Positions 20,740 through 32,547 are shown, counted from the first letter of the stretch. The stretch is 64,000 bases of DNA from Stenogyne calaminthoides (GCA_037126765.1 JBBCBC010000033.1:12290085-12354084); one strand, 5' to 3'. A program made the numbers and translations. Notes: a model not told the origin generated them from the letters alone.

Positions 20740-22308
20740 GTGTTCTGGTGCAAGTGTTTCATACACAACAATGGGAAGAGTCATTTGAGAACCTTCGATG
20801 CCAAGTCAGATGAGGGTATATTCTTAGGATATTCCTCAACCAACAAAGCATTTTGGGTTTTCAACAAACTAACCCTAGTTGTGGAAGAAACACCTCATGT
20901 GGTCTTTGATGACTCAACATCTGATCAAGAGAAATCTGCAGCAGAACAAGATGTACCAGACAAACCAGATTCACTGAAAATGGATCAGCTAAGGCTCAAA
21001 GGAAAGGATCCAAAATACGTTACTGTATATGTTCCTAACTTTGACCTTGACGATTCACCAGGTCAGTCAGACCCCAAGGTACGTACAACCGTCAGTGAAG
21101 AAGCTGGTACAGCTGAGACAGTAACAACTGAACCATCTGGTTTAGGGGGAACACCTGATGTTCCAGCGGACAGACTTCAGCACATGATGAGTTCAACATC
21201 AGCTGAGATATGTCCATGCCAAGTGGATCCTACTCAAGTACCTCTCCCAGTCTCTAGTGATGAATCTTTATCAGAAGAGGATGATGTTCTCCAAACTAAT
21301 GATAATCAGGACAGAAGGACCTGGATAACCAGTAATCCAACTGATCTGATCATCGGAGACCCATTTGATAGAGTCAAAACTAGACATCAGATTGGTGAAA
21401 GTGCAATGTATTGTTGTTATCTGTCTTTGAAGGAACCACTCACAGTTGAAGAAGCTCTTCAAGATGCAAGTTGGATTCTAGCCATGCAAGAAGAACTAGA
21501 ACAGTTTGAGAGAAATCAAGTTTGGGAACTTGTAGACAGACCAACTCATCAAGACGTGATTGGTACTAAGTGGGTCTTCAAGAACAAGAAGGATGAGCAC
21601 AATCTGATAACCAGAAATAAGGCAAGACTTGTTGCTAAGGGATATTCACAATCAAAAGGGATTGATTATGATGAAACCTTTGCGCCAGTCGCCCGCCTGA
21701 AAGCCATTCGGCTATTTCTGGCTTATGCAGCTCATAGGGGATTTACTGTGTATCAGATGGATGTAAAGAGTGCATTCTTAAACGGGGTACTAGCTGAGGA
21801 AGTTTATGTTGAGCAACCTCCTGGCTTTGAAATGAGCAACCAAGTGTACCGTTTAAGAAAAGCTCTTTATGGACTAAAACATGCTCCTAGAGCATGGTAT
21901 GATACACTATCCCAGTTCTTGACAGAGAATGGTTTCACCAAGGGCTTGATTGATAGGACCTTGTTCAGAATAGAAGATGGAGAAGATATTCTGATGGTTC
22001 AGATCTACGTGGATGATATAATCTCTGGTTCTCCTAATCAGAAGCTATGCGAGAAATTCAGTAAACTGATGCAAGGGAAATTTGAGATGTCCATGATGGG
22101 TCAGATGAGCTACTTTCTAGGTCTTCAAGTCAAGCAGGCTCACACTGGGATATTCATCTGCCAGGCAAAGTATACAAGGAATTTGTTGGCCAAGTATGGA
22201 GTTCAAAATTGCAAAGAAGCCAGAATTCCAATGTTAACTGCATTTAAGATGGACCCAGATGAAGGTGGTAAGAAGACTAATCAGAAAGAGTATAGGGCTT
22301 TGATTTGA
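20740..22308 (+). pseudogene. pol: S1 integrase tail and reverse transcriptase
   Basis: A 522-residue open frame, the longest intact pol stretch in the window. AKSDEGIFLGYSSTNKAF and VVEETPHVVFDD are the integrase end. A variable acidic linker follows (to about residue 200). The RT has VWELVDRPTHQDVIGTKWVF, ARLVAKGYSQSKGIDYDETF, QMDVKSAFLNG, LYGLKHAPRAWYD and the catalytic IYVDDII (about residue 425). It ends where TGA (22306-22308) replaces a Gly codon just before SLQYLTASRPN. Apart from that stop the RT core looks complete. Confidence 0.92.
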
Positions 22309-22927
22309 TCATTACAATACCTGACTGCAAGCAGACCGAATATAACTTTCGCAGTAGGTGTATGTGCCAGATTTCAGGCTAATCCCAAGCAAAGTCACCT
22401 AGAAGCAGCTAAGCGGATTCTGAAGTATTTGAAGGGCACTGTAAATCTCGGTTTTATGGTATCCAACAGATGATAATCTAGAGCTTAGTGGGTACTTTGA
22501 TTATGATTATAGAGGTTGTAGGATAGATAGAAAATCAACCTCGGGTACTTGTCAGTTTTTGGGAAGCAAGCTGGTCTCATGGTTCTCTAAGAAGCAGACA
22601 TCTGTTGCCACATCTACTACTGAAGCAGAATATATGGCTGCATGAAGCTGTTGCTCCCAACTGCTCTGGCTATGTCAGTAGCTGAGGGATTATAACATTG
22701 TAGCTACGAATGTGCCTATTTTCTGTGACAGTAATAGTGCAATTGCTATCACTCAGAATCCAGTTCTACACACAAGATGCAAGCATGTGGACATCAGACA
22801 CCACTTTATCCGAGACCATGCAGAAAATAAGAACATCAGAATGGAAAAGACCCATACTGATAAGCAAAGAGTTGATATCTTAACCAAATCACTAGCTGAG
22901 GTCAGATTCAGAGAACTATGTAATTAG
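22309..22927 (+). pseudogene. pol: S1 RNase H
   Basis: SLQYLTASRPNITFAVGVCA is the connection. Frame breaks near 22470, then VSWFSKKQTSVATSTTEAEY-type residues (22580-22640) and the open end 22712-22927 (VPIFCDSNSAIAITQNPVLH, KHVDIRHHFIRDH, LTKSLAEVRFRELCN). A TGA near 22643 and the earlier frameshift break the domain. S2 and S3 carry the same segment. Confidence 0.85.
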
Positions 22928-23724
22928 CTAGGTTTACTGGATTTAGGAGAAGATGCACCAGATTACTTTGGTGGATTAATCTCAAACACCAGTTGGTTAA
23001 GAGACTGATAAGGTAAGACGATTAGATGAAGAGATAACCTTATCTGATCAGAGGTAGATCAATAGGGAACTGATCTAGTGAACAGATAGTTGAAAAGAAC
23101 TAAGGATTAGAGGGTAAACTAAGTACGACACATCAAAAAAAAAAAAAAAAAGATCTTAGGAATCTACACATGTGGTAATTGACTGATTACAATATCAGTC
23201 AATCAGATACGTATTCCTGATTCTCTGCAACTTTCTGTTTTCTTTTATGTGTTGCTTGCATATATTAATAAACATATATGACGTCGTACTGACTTCTCAT
23301 TAAATGCAGATGCGAGGCTCTTGTATTAAATGCATTTATTACACACTTTTAAATCCAAAAGTTGTGGTCTTTGTTTTCCTTGATCGCACGATTGAACCTT
23401 TTTAAAACTGCCTCATTTCCACCGTCGATTAAACGAGGGCGTCATTTTGATTTCCGCATTCGAATATGATTGTGTTTCCCTCTCGATTAAAACCTCAAAA
23501 TTCACAAGCACTTCATCACTTTCACATTCTCTTTTATCTCCAAATTTTTTCCTCTGCATCTCTCATACTCTCTCTCTAATATCTTGAAAACAAAGTTTGT
23601 CAAAATCTATTGTTACTTATTACTGGTAATTAATTTAGGGTTTGTTCTTCGCTTCTCTTGCTTAAAGAATGCTTTGCACATTTTTCGCTTAATTCTTCAA
23701 ATCTAACATTCTTATTTCGCAAAA
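22928..23724 (+). other. S1 pol to third-ORF spacer
   Basis: Non-coding, about 800 bases. Contains a run of 17 A (23135-23151), the block ATTGACTGATTACAATATCAG (23176-23196) shared with S2 and S3, and a pyrimidine-rich stretch (23500-23600). At 23625/23626 ACTG|GTAATTAA matches the leader-intron donor seen in S2 and S3, but the acceptor AG before the ATG is missing (TTTCGCAAAA). Confidence 0.65.
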
Positions 23725-25998
23725 ATGGCACCAAAGGCAAAGCTAGTTGCAGAAACTGCACATTCATCGTCGCAAGCCCTGCCGGAACCAGAGGATCCAA
23801 TCTTTCGGACCTTTGCAGACGAAGTAATAGAGGATCGGTGTGTGGATTTTAGGACCACCACAGACCTCGAGTCCCTAGAGATTTTGGAGCTTTTGAGGCA
23901 TAATGGATTGAAAACTTATTGTTCAGCGAGTGCCGATTCAATCATTCTAGATGGCTCTCTCAAATTTTTGTACAATTTGAGAGACCATGAGGGAGTCTTG
24001 TACTCGGAGGTGCAAGGTGAGCATTTAGAAATCACCAATGAAGATCTGCACAGAATATTTTGCCTTCCGGCACCGGCAGATGGAATTATGCCTAATGCTT
24101 ATAGATTGGAAGAAGAGAGTGTCGTCATCAAACACCTACTCCGACCGGCTGACTCACATCATACCAAAGGGTTCAAGAAACCTATACTGAAGAGGAAATA
24201 TCGCCTTCTATTCGATATTGTCCAGAAAGTGATTGCTGGTATAACCTACAATTTTGATGCGGTCACACAAGAAAAAGCAAGAATTATGTCAGCCATAAAT
24301 TATAATGCAAGGATAAATTAGCTTGAATATCTGAAGAAGAGATTGCTGGAAGAATCGAGAAAGTTTGTGGAAGATAAAGGAAAAATTGTCCTCACTGCAA
24401 AAATCTCTATGCTCCACAAGGTGTCACTTATTCTGATTGATTTGATGAAGGATCGTGAATGGAGTGAGAATGAAATGATTCCTTATGTTCTGGCTCATAA
24501 GAAAATGTTGATCAGTGACAAGCCGATTCCTGGTCTTGCTGATGACGATGAGGAAGTCGCTGTTAAACCAGCAACTGAAGTACGCAAGAAGGGAACAACT
24601 GGGCAGAAGCGGAAAGTTGTTGTAAGGAAGCCAGAGAAAGGGATAACATTGAAGGAGCCTCCCCAACCAGTTGCGAAGAGAACTCGATCAGCACCACTTG
24701 CCCCTGCAGCTGGTAAAGGAAAGCGGAAAGAGCGAGAGCTAGTGGATGAAGAGACTGATTCTGAAGATAATATTCCACTCAGCAGATTGCCCCCAAAGGG
24801 AACTGGTCAAGCTTCAAAGACTACTGCTGCTCAAGCTAAACCTGCTCAACCTACTGACTTCTCCAGCACTCAAATGGTTAATCCTGACCCCCTTTCAGTT
24901 GTAGCATTCTCTCCTTCTGCCTCTTCTGAACCTGAACCTGAACCAGAAGTTCTCTCCTTCACTGAAAAGATCATCAGGAGACGGTTGGAGAAAATGTTGG
25001 AAGACAGATATCCAGAGCTATCTATCAAACAAGAAGCCAAAGCAGTTGTTCTTGATGTGCTTACATGGAGAGACATCAGACTGAAGAAATTTGAAGACTT
25101 TGGTGTTGTTCTGGAACAGAAAGGTGGAGTACGTCCGTTCCTGGAGTATGAGCTACAGATGAGGAAGTTGGTAGGAGTTGAAACTGCTCCAGATCTAATC
25201 TCTGACGATGCAGTCGCTGGTCTGATTACGAGACACTTGGGGATGCCTGACACCCCAATGCACAGAGAACTAACACATAAGATGGTCAGATACAGCCGTA
25301 CTATGCAGCATATGAAAATGGTTGAAGAAGAGATTGATTCTGGAGGGCCAATTCAAATTGAGGAATTATTTGAGCTGATGGCTGATACAGAGCAGATGTC
25401 AAAGGAAATGAGAATTATAGAAGATTCAGAGGAGTCTGAAGGAGTTGCCGATGAAGCTGGTGAGGGAGATGCGGCAAAGTCCCCATCAGCTGAGGCACAA
25501 TCAGCCGAACACTTCATCGACCTAACTGCTGGAGGAAGTCAAGCCGAAGAGATGGAGGTGGAAGGCCCCTCATCGTCAGCAGGACAGGTCATGCAGATTC
25601 TCAAAACTTCTCCATCATTTGAGGAGAATCTGATGAAGTACATTAAGAACACCTTCCGGGCGAACATGGCTCATATGTTCAGACATGATGTCAGTTTCTT
25701 CATCCTGAGGCAAATCGAAAAAGCCATCCGCACAGAACGAGAGTTTGTATCCCAGCACTGCATGAGGATGAGTGAAGATATCAGGGATATAACTGCTAAT
25801 AAAATGCTGGAGATGACAAGTAAGATGGCTGAGATCGAAGAAAGCAGGAATAAGCAGTTCTCCCTGATGATGAATGAGCAGATGACCAACATGACCAAGA
25901 TGCAAGAAAAGCTGGCTGCTGCTCACAAGAAGGTAAACTCAACTGCTGATAAACTTGATGGGTTTTTCGACAAAGTCTTCAACAAGAATCCATGCTAA
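23725..25998 (+). pseudogene. S1 third ORF ('env-like'), N-terminal and central part
   Basis: One frame of 757 codons with a single TAG (24319-24321). Residues 1-200 are a predicted helical domain (ESLEILELLRHNGLKTYC, LKFLYNLRD, LEITNEDLHRIFCLP) that vaguely resembles a plant transposon-associated domain. Block 1, LKRKYRLLFDIVQK, is near residues 155-168. Residues 260-400 are a Lys/Pro/Ser-rich linker with basic clusters (RKVVVRKPEK, GKGKRKERE). Block 2, YPEL...LTWRDIRLKKFEDF, is near 430-456. The C-terminal 120 residues are Met/Glu/Lys-rich and look coiled-coil. I see no signal peptide or membrane segment, so an envelope role is not supported here. Sireviruses are known for an ORF in this place; its function is unknown. 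Confidence 0.8.
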
Positions 25999-26966
25999 CT
26001 GGAACTGAAGGCGAATCCCCTGCTATGAAAACTCTTCAACAAGATCTTTCCACCCAGATTGGAAACCTCGGTACTGAGCTGAAGGCTCTTTTTGAGGGAA
26101 CCAAAAAGGGGGAAGAAGAGAAGGATGCTGATATTCAGGACAGGCTAAATCAGGTGGAGAACTTTGTTGCGGGCATCCAGATCACACTGGACAAGAAAAG
26201 AATGAGGAAAGATGCCCAGGCAGCAACACAACTGGAAAGAGCTGAAGTCATCTCATCATCGACCGAATCTGATGAACCAGCTAAGAAGAAGGGCAAGAAA
26301 CCAGTTGTTGCGAAGAAGAAGACATCAGATCTGCTGGGAAAGAAGAAAGCTGAAGAGCAAAAGAAAGCAGATCATGAAAGGCAGCTCAGAAGAGAGGAAG
26401 AAGCAAGGCTTGACAAAGCTTATCAGCTGAAGAAGAAGAAAGGCCTTGTTGCTGGAGAAGGTGAAGGATCACACTTCGTTGAGACCATTTTGGAAGCAGA
26501 CGTGGATCTAATCGTAAAACCTGACAAGAATATGGCCAAGAAGTGGAAAGTGATCAAAGGAGAGTGGTACATATCAGCATACATCAACCAAGTTATCCCA
26601 ACAAATGTAGACAAGAATGAAATATTTAGGGATTGGTTGAGTAACAAGCATCCCACGTTCTTTGCTGATATCATGAGGGAAGCAAAGAGGCTGAGCTGTA
26701 CACCAGTTGCACCAGAAATTGAAGTCATGGACTACAAGAAGACTCCAGATGGTAAACTAGACAAGATTGCCTTTCATGCAACTTTCTGCAAATGTCTACC
26801 CCAAGACGACATTACTGATGAAGGCAAAGCTGAAGAAATAAAGGCTAGACACTTTGACCTATGTGTTGTTCCGGTGGAAGAGAGATATTATTGTACTTCA
26901 GAAGACCTATGTAAGATCATATCAGAACACTTTCATTATGTACTTGTACTGCTACATCATTATTAA
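25992..26966 (+). pseudogene. S1 third ORF, C-terminal part (shifted frame)
   Basis: Overlaps the previous frame by 7 bases. In S3 the same region is encoded in a separate long frame (52148-53215), so S1 and S3 may both have lost continuity, or two proteins may be made. Order: LFEGTKKGEEEKD (encoded by a polypurine-tract copy), a long Lys/Glu/Ala helix (26150-26450), then block 3: WYISAYINQVIP, FRDWLSNKHPTFF, DYKKTPDGKLDKIAFHATF (26560-26790). Ends HYVLVLLHHY. No membrane span; the end is only mildly hydrophobic. Confidence 0.72.
26098..26115 (+). promoter_or_regulatory. Internal polypurine-tract-like copy in S1 third ORF
   Basis: GAACCAAAAAGGGGGAAG shares its core AAAAAGGGGGAA with the true tract at 27088-27101. 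It lies about 1 kb upstream and encodes TKKG(E). Confidence 0.55.
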
Positions 26967-27087
26967 TGAAATGTTTTACTTTCTCTGATCTTAAGACAAA
27001 CTCTCATTGTCTTCTGATTTATTGTCTCACTCTTACTTATATGTTTAACTTATGTTCAGCATCCTCTCTAATTGTTTTGGTTCCATC

Positions 27088-27101
27088 AAAAAGGGGGAAA
27101 T
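27088..27101 (+). promoter_or_regulatory. S1 polypurine tract
   Basis: AAAAAGGGGGAAAT directly before the 3' LTR; primes plus-strand synthesis. Confidence 0.92.
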
Positions 27102-28536
27102 TGTTGGGAAATTTGTAGTTTTGATGGAAGTTCCAAAACAATTGTAATAGGACCACTTGAACATGTTAGTTGACTGATGAAAAGATAGGAAGTCAGCTGA
27201 ACATGTTAGACAACTGAAGAATTAAACTAGATCACATATTGAGGGGGAACTCAATATGAAGAAGTGAAGATAAGCAGTGAAGATCAGAAAGAAGATCTGA
27301 AGCTCATCAGAATATCTACTCTATAAAGACATCAGCAGAGTCGATAGGTTGCAGCTAAGATAACTTTATCAGAAGACTCAAGTCTACTGATCTCATGGAC
27401 TACAGATTAGTAGAGGCTAAGTGAGAACCGTGATAAGCATATCATCTTATTCTTAAAGCATACGAAGTGGTTCAGACCAGAAGAATGTTTAAGCTAATGG
27501 CTTTTCAAGGCGCCGAATAAGTGTACTTGTTAGCCACTTAGAAGTCAACACGTATGTACGATTCTGAAGAATGCATGATATGGTGTATCAATGCCAAACG
27601 ACTAGAAATGACAATATTGCACGAAGACGACATGGCCTTTCTGGGCACATCAAATCAAGCCTGCAAGCCTACCTAAAATAGACCGAAGTTCGAATTGCTC
27701 TCCAACGGCTAACTCAAAATCGGGCCTATAAATATGGGATCAACCTTCAGAGTAAGGTTATGGAAATAATACTCAAGCTCAAGCTCTCAAGAGATTTCCG
27801 CACTAAGAACACAAACTCAAGATTTATTCTTAAGTGTTCATCCCATAGTTCTTAGCAAGAATACTTATCCTCTAGCTATAGGCTACTTAGAAGATAGGAT
27901 AGTATTCCAATTGGAACAAAACAAATCTTATACCCAAACACTGTTAGGTTGAGTTTGCTATAGCAGGATTTCAATCTAGGGTTTCTAGATTAGATTTCTG
28001 GGATTGGTTGAGTGAGAACTCGTTAAATATCTGTTGGTTGTACTGTGTTGGACTAACACATTAAACTAAGTCCAGTTTGTTAAGTTGGTGCCCCTGCTGA
28101 TAGGGAAGAGTGGACGTAGGACAAGTTGTCTGAACCACTATAAATCGTGTGCCTTTACTTTGCTTTACACTTACTTGCACACTACTCTTGTTATCTGCAT
28201 GCATACTTTGTACCTGGATCAGATTAGCATCAAGCTACTGATCTAATCATTTTGACACCCTTGTCATTTGATCTAAACTTTACTCGTCAGAATCCTTATT
28301 TGAGTAAAACTGGTTTTCACACGGGTTAACTAATCTTCCGCAGCATCAGTTAAACTGATAGACGTCGAACTTATTTGCTTGACAAATCAGTAAGTCGGAT
28401 ATCAATCCAAACTGATCCACATCGCACTCTGATCAGACATACGTGCAAATCACATCTGATCCACGAAAAGTTTTGAAGTCTATTCACCCCTCCCCTCTAG
28501 ACTTCAACCCTCACTGAAACCCGTTTGGGACCTACA
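27102..28536 (+). repeat. S1 3' LTR
   Basis: 1435 bp, TGTTGGG to TTGGGACCTACA. Palindrome at 27235-27258, TATAAATA at 27727-27734. Few differences from the 5' LTR apart from the 41-base indel. Followed by AGATT (28537-28541), the right target duplication. Confidence 0.93.
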
Positions 28537-29348
28537 AGATTGGAACAGGCTGACCTCCAATGTCCTTCTACACCGCAGTTGAAACATTTTCCCTTTGGTT
28601 TCTTTTGGACCTTTAACCAACTGGCCTTCTTACCTGTTTTCTTAGTGGCCTTGCTTTGGATCGGACCATTCATCTTCTCAACAATCTTACCCACCATTGG
28701 TCTAGATCTTGAGAGAAGTTTCTTAGTCACCAAAGCTTCGTCTTCTTGTCCCAAGTGTTTCTCTATCGTCTCCAAGATTTCTTGTAGAGTATCCATGGTA
28801 AACATGTGATCACTCATCACAAAACCACAATAGAACTCATTAAAGCACCTTGGAAGAGTTTGGAACAAGAATTCGATTTGAGCCTCATCACAGTACCGTG
28901 TACCGAGGTAAGCAAGTTTTTCAAAATGGCCTCTGACCTTGAGAATGTGATCCCTCACGAGCGTTCCATCGATCATCTTTAGCTTTTCCACACCATTTTG
29001 ATGAAACTCTTTGGTCATATTGCTCTCTGAGGAAAACATTTCCTCAAGACTTTGTACAATTTCTGCAGCCGAATCAACTCCCTCATGAATGAGTCTCAAA
29101 TCATCAGACAATGAAGTCAAGATTATGAGTTTCATTGATTCGTTTGCTTGCTCCCATATTTTGTACAAACATCTTTCTGCACTTGATGACCTTTCAGTTG
29201 GTTTTTCAGGTTTTTGCCCGCCAAGAACCCAATGATGTTTTTGTGCAGTGAGGACAAAAGACATATTATGTTTCCAAATGACATAGTTTTCACCAGTGAG
29301 TTGGTGTTCTTTGAGCATATATTTCAGTGGATTAAAAGGTTGCGACAT
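28537..29348 (-). pseudogene. gag: Copia gag (internal region 2), right of S1
   Basis: Start at 29348 (MSQPFNPLKYMLKEHQLTGE); the open frame upstream to 29462 is leader. ENYVIWKHNMSFVL, LEEMFSSESNMTKEFHQNGV and HFEKLAYLGTRYCDEAQIEF mark the capsid. The nucleocapsid zinc knuckle is intact, CFNCGVEGHWRSAC (CX2CX4HX4C), near 28540-28580. The gag is uninterrupted until the S1 insertion cuts the gag-pol boundary. It is the best-preserved gag in the window and differs from internal region 1 by an intact T run at the knuckle. Confidence 0.9.
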
Positions 29349-30851
29349 GATGAAACTGAAAATAAACATACATCTTGTGTCAATATCCAAATCAACACAA
29401 AGAAAATCACATAATTCGATCACATGATTCATATTAAAATCTAAAAAAAAATATATGAACATGCATCAGCCAATATCTCAAAACTGATTTAAATGAGCCT
29501 CTCTGGAGGGTCATCATTTAAATTACATTCAAGCAGGTTACAAACAAGAACAATTACAAACCTTTAATTTAAAAAATTAATAGTCGGCTCTCACTTGACC
29601 AATATAAAATTGACAGGGACTTCGGTGAAGTATATGCATATCAATTTTATACCTAAGTAATAACCATGATTAAATACAGAATTACTACTTCGTTTTGATT
29701 GAGCCTCTTGGGAGGGTCATCGTCGCCACTAATAATAATTCAAAATCATCCTTTTGAGAATTTATTCACGTGAAAGCTATCTTTTGACCGTCCCGTGGGG
29801 GAATTTCTCCAAAAGATTTCACAAATAAATAAATCATGGAGGTCAAAATTAATTTTATTCAAAACCAATTAATTATTAAAAACATACTTAGTAATTTTTT
29901 GAATTTGAGATTTTTCGTTGAGCAATTCTCATGCAAATACATTTAAACAAATTAAATAAAGCATAAGAAAGACAACAATAAATCAAGCAAAGCAGAAAAT
30001 AAACATATTGGGCACAAATTATCCAACTGTCCTGGTTTGATTTTCCTTGGCTTGATCTTGAAGAAACACCATCTTGAATTTCTCCCACTCGTTCGTCTCG
30101 AAAAAAATCCATCTTGGAACGCCACGCCAAGCAGCTCACAGCCGGGATGCACGCCCGCATCCGGTCGGCCGCTTGACCGAGCGACCGCGCCCGTGCGCCT
30201 AGGCGCAGCGCACATCGCCCTTTATGTGCTTGGTAGTCCTCGACAACTTTGGCAAGCGGCGGCGGCGGCGCCTTATCGCAGCGCGTCTTGCCCGTCGTCT
30301 TCACCCCATTCGCCCTGCGCTTTTCGGCCCAGCGTGCTCTGTCGCGGCGCCCTCGGCGCATCGCCTTTTATCACGTCCGCACGCATCGCAGGCCGATCTC
30401 GCCCGGCGCCGTGCGCCAGGCCCGTTCGACTAGCGACATCCGCGTGCCTCCCTTGGAACGTTTCGCTCGACGCACGTCGCCCACTTATGGTTCCGGATCC
30501 ATTTTAACTCCTCGTCTCCGTCTTCGTCTTCGATCAGGTTATAATTTATTTAACGAAAAATAAATACTCCTTAAATCTAGACTAGTCTATTACATTGATC
30601 AAATCAAATAGCCTAATCTATTCGTGGATTTTCTCACGAGAAAAACAAATTTGAATGAGTCGAATTAAAAATCATTCATTCATACGCATGAAAACCAGTT
30701 TTACAAGAAAAACAAATCCGAATTAAAAAACATTAAATACCATGACAATTGGATACCTGCAAAATAGATCTAGCAATTCTACAATCCAATTTTCAATTTA
30801 ATGTCCAACATAATTTAAATAACAATTTAAAAGTCAGAGCTCGAAACCAGA
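29349..30851 (-). other. Untranslated leader of internal region 2, with GC-rich island 30112-30520
   Basis: Same plan as at 9878-11334: conserved AT-rich half with CCTC/GAGG hairpins at 29497-29514 and 29702-29719, then the GC island, then AT-rich sequence to the primer site. The outer 60-90 bases of the island match internal region 1; its middle (about 30205-30430) does not align well. Open frames on both strands of the island (up to 157 codons) reflect GC content and are not conserved. Confidence 0.75.
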
Positions 30852-30865
30852 GCTCTGATACCAGT
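30852..30865 (-). promoter_or_regulatory. tRNA-Met primer-binding site, internal region 2
   Basis: Minus-strand ACTGGTATCAGAGC adjoining LTR-c. Confidence 0.92.
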
Positions 30866-32542
30866 TGTTGGGAAAATATGGGTGCCCGGATCTATTCGAG
30901 ATGATTTTAAATACATATTTAAATTAATCAATTAATTACTAACATGATTTAATCCTAAATCAATTCAACATAATAATTAATAAGCGAATAAACAACATGA
31001 GTACATGTAATCCACGTAAATCCTAAGCATGCGGAATCTAGGAGTTACGAGATTACTAACCTCTTGTAGAGACAACCGTTGAGAAGATGGATCAACCCAA
31101 AGAGCCTTCCCAAATATGTCCCAAGTCCACGAACGCAATCCGGTGGGAGGATTCTCACGAACGATTTTAATAAGAGAGAAAATTAAAAATATTTTGCCAC
31201 CACCTTTGTGGATTTCTAATATTTCCAACACATGGAATTGCAGTTGGGAATGAAAAATTCATCCCCTATTTATAGGGACAGGGGTGGCCGATTTTTTCAA
31301 TGGAAAAATAAGGAAGAATTTTTTTTTCTTGATCTCCAAGAAATCTTGAATATATCTCCTATATTCTTTTCTCCTTAATTAAATTTTTCCATAAAAATCT
31401 TATTCCCCTTTAATCCCTATTTTTCGAAAAATACAAGGAAGAAGGAGTCAAGATTTGACTTCTTGAATTTATGGGATAATTATGTATTCCAAGAATACTT
31501 ATCTCTTTCCATAAAATATTTTCAAGAAAATCAAGAAAATCTTTCTTCTCTCTTTTTCCTACAATTTTCGAAAAATACAAGAAATATTAGGCAAGAATAT
31601 TTTCTTCTCTTTTTCATTAATTAGACTTTATTTTGGGCTATTTGAGGGGCCTTTAGGAGAATTAAGATTGGACCTCCAATGGACTATGAAGCTATAATAT
31701 TGGGCCAAATATTATTCAAAGTCCATTAATATTAATTTACTCCACTCTTAAATTAATATTGAACTATCCATCTTAACCCATATTACGACTTTACTATAAT
31801 ATGGCTCCCAGTCATTATTTCCCGTGTTTAAGATTATCTTAGTCCATTAATTAATTAAGCCACTGAACAAGCTTTATATTAATTAATATCATTATCCTTG
31901 GAGTAAAGACAGCTCAACATTATTATCCATACCGGAAATAAATTTCCACTTGCAAGATTTGGTATGTTAAAGATTCTGAGCCCACGATTCTCCATATTAA
32001 ATGTCAGCAATCGTCATGTAATTAATAATATTGCCCAAGATATAAGGTATTGAATCACAATGACTCTCTTCCTATCATAAGTCAAAGCAATAGTTATTAA
32101 TTTCACACGATCCTATTTAAGGGACGAGATTAAGAAATAACACACCACTGAGGTCTAATTCTTGTATATTCAGTACCGAAGAATTTATCCTCCTGTAGGT
32201 CCTATTCAGTGCATCTAAATGCACTAGTATAATCTCTTGGTCAAGACAAGCCAATCTAAGCCTTATACATCAACCTTTCATGATTGTTTGTTCATTTCCA
32301 TCTAGGTTGTGAATTTGTACTTAATTACGAGGAGCTGTTAATTTGACCTTCTATGATCTGGTATCACCAAATTAACTATAACGTAATATGTACTAACTTA
32401 TTGAACGAGTTTGCAATAAATATATATAACATTCATTCATATTTAAATGCAACAATGATTAATAATTTATTTCAGTAAATAAATAAGAAAATTCAGTTGT
32501 GTTATACAAAGTAAAAGCATATTTTTCAGTATAACCCCAACA
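30866..32542 (-). repeat. Copia C1 LTR-c (5' LTR of internal region 2)
   Basis: 1677 bp, same ends as the other C1 LTRs. About 36 bases are missing near 31985 relative to LTR-a and LTR-b. TATAAATA on the minus strand at 31267-31274. Confidence 0.93.
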
Positions 32543-32547
32543 AACGG
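32543..32547. other. Right target-site duplication of C1
   Basis: AACGG, matching GACGG (3342-3346) at four of five bases. Confidence 0.72.

Larger units (their letters stand above)
15498..28536 (+). mobile_element. Sirevirus-like copia element S1, nested in C1
   Basis: Plus-strand element of 13 kb. Order: 5' LTR (15498-16890), a 136-base copy of the right flank (16891-17026) where primer site and leader should be, truncated gag, pol (PR, IN, RT, RH), a large third ORF, polypurine tract (27088-27101) and 3' LTR (27102-28536). Sirevirus-like traits: very long gag-pol linker, pol motif WYIDSGCSRHMTG, third ORF after pol, LTR palindrome CATATTGAG/CTCAATATG. Several stops in gag and pol and no primer-binding site make it non-functional. 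Confidence 0.9.
3347..32542 (-). mobile_element. Copia retrotransposon array C1: three LTRs and two internal regions
   Basis: A minus-strand Ty1/copia insertion within the reverse transcriptase of gypsy element G. The order along the plus strand is LTR-a (3347-5059), internal region 1 (5060-11348), LTR-b (11349-13060), internal region 2 (13061-30865, interrupted by S1 at 15498-28536) and LTR-c (30866-32542). Both internal regions have the polypurine tract on their left and the tRNA-Met primer site on their right, so both read leftwards and share LTR-b. Only the outer borders carry the 5-bp duplication (GACGG/AACGG), and the gypsy frame continues across them. The array therefore behaves as one locus made by recombination, not as two independent insertions. 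Pol order (PR, IN, RT, RH) identifies Ty1/copia; I do not assign a lineage. Confidence 0.88.

Noticed and set aside
23135..23151. Poly(A) tail of a retrogene or LINE
   Set aside because: The run lies within the S1 spacer with homologous sequence on both sides and no target duplication.
30037..30563. Open frames of 69-157 codons over the internal region 2 leader
   Set aside because: Same reason: GC bias, no conservation between copies, no recognisable domain.
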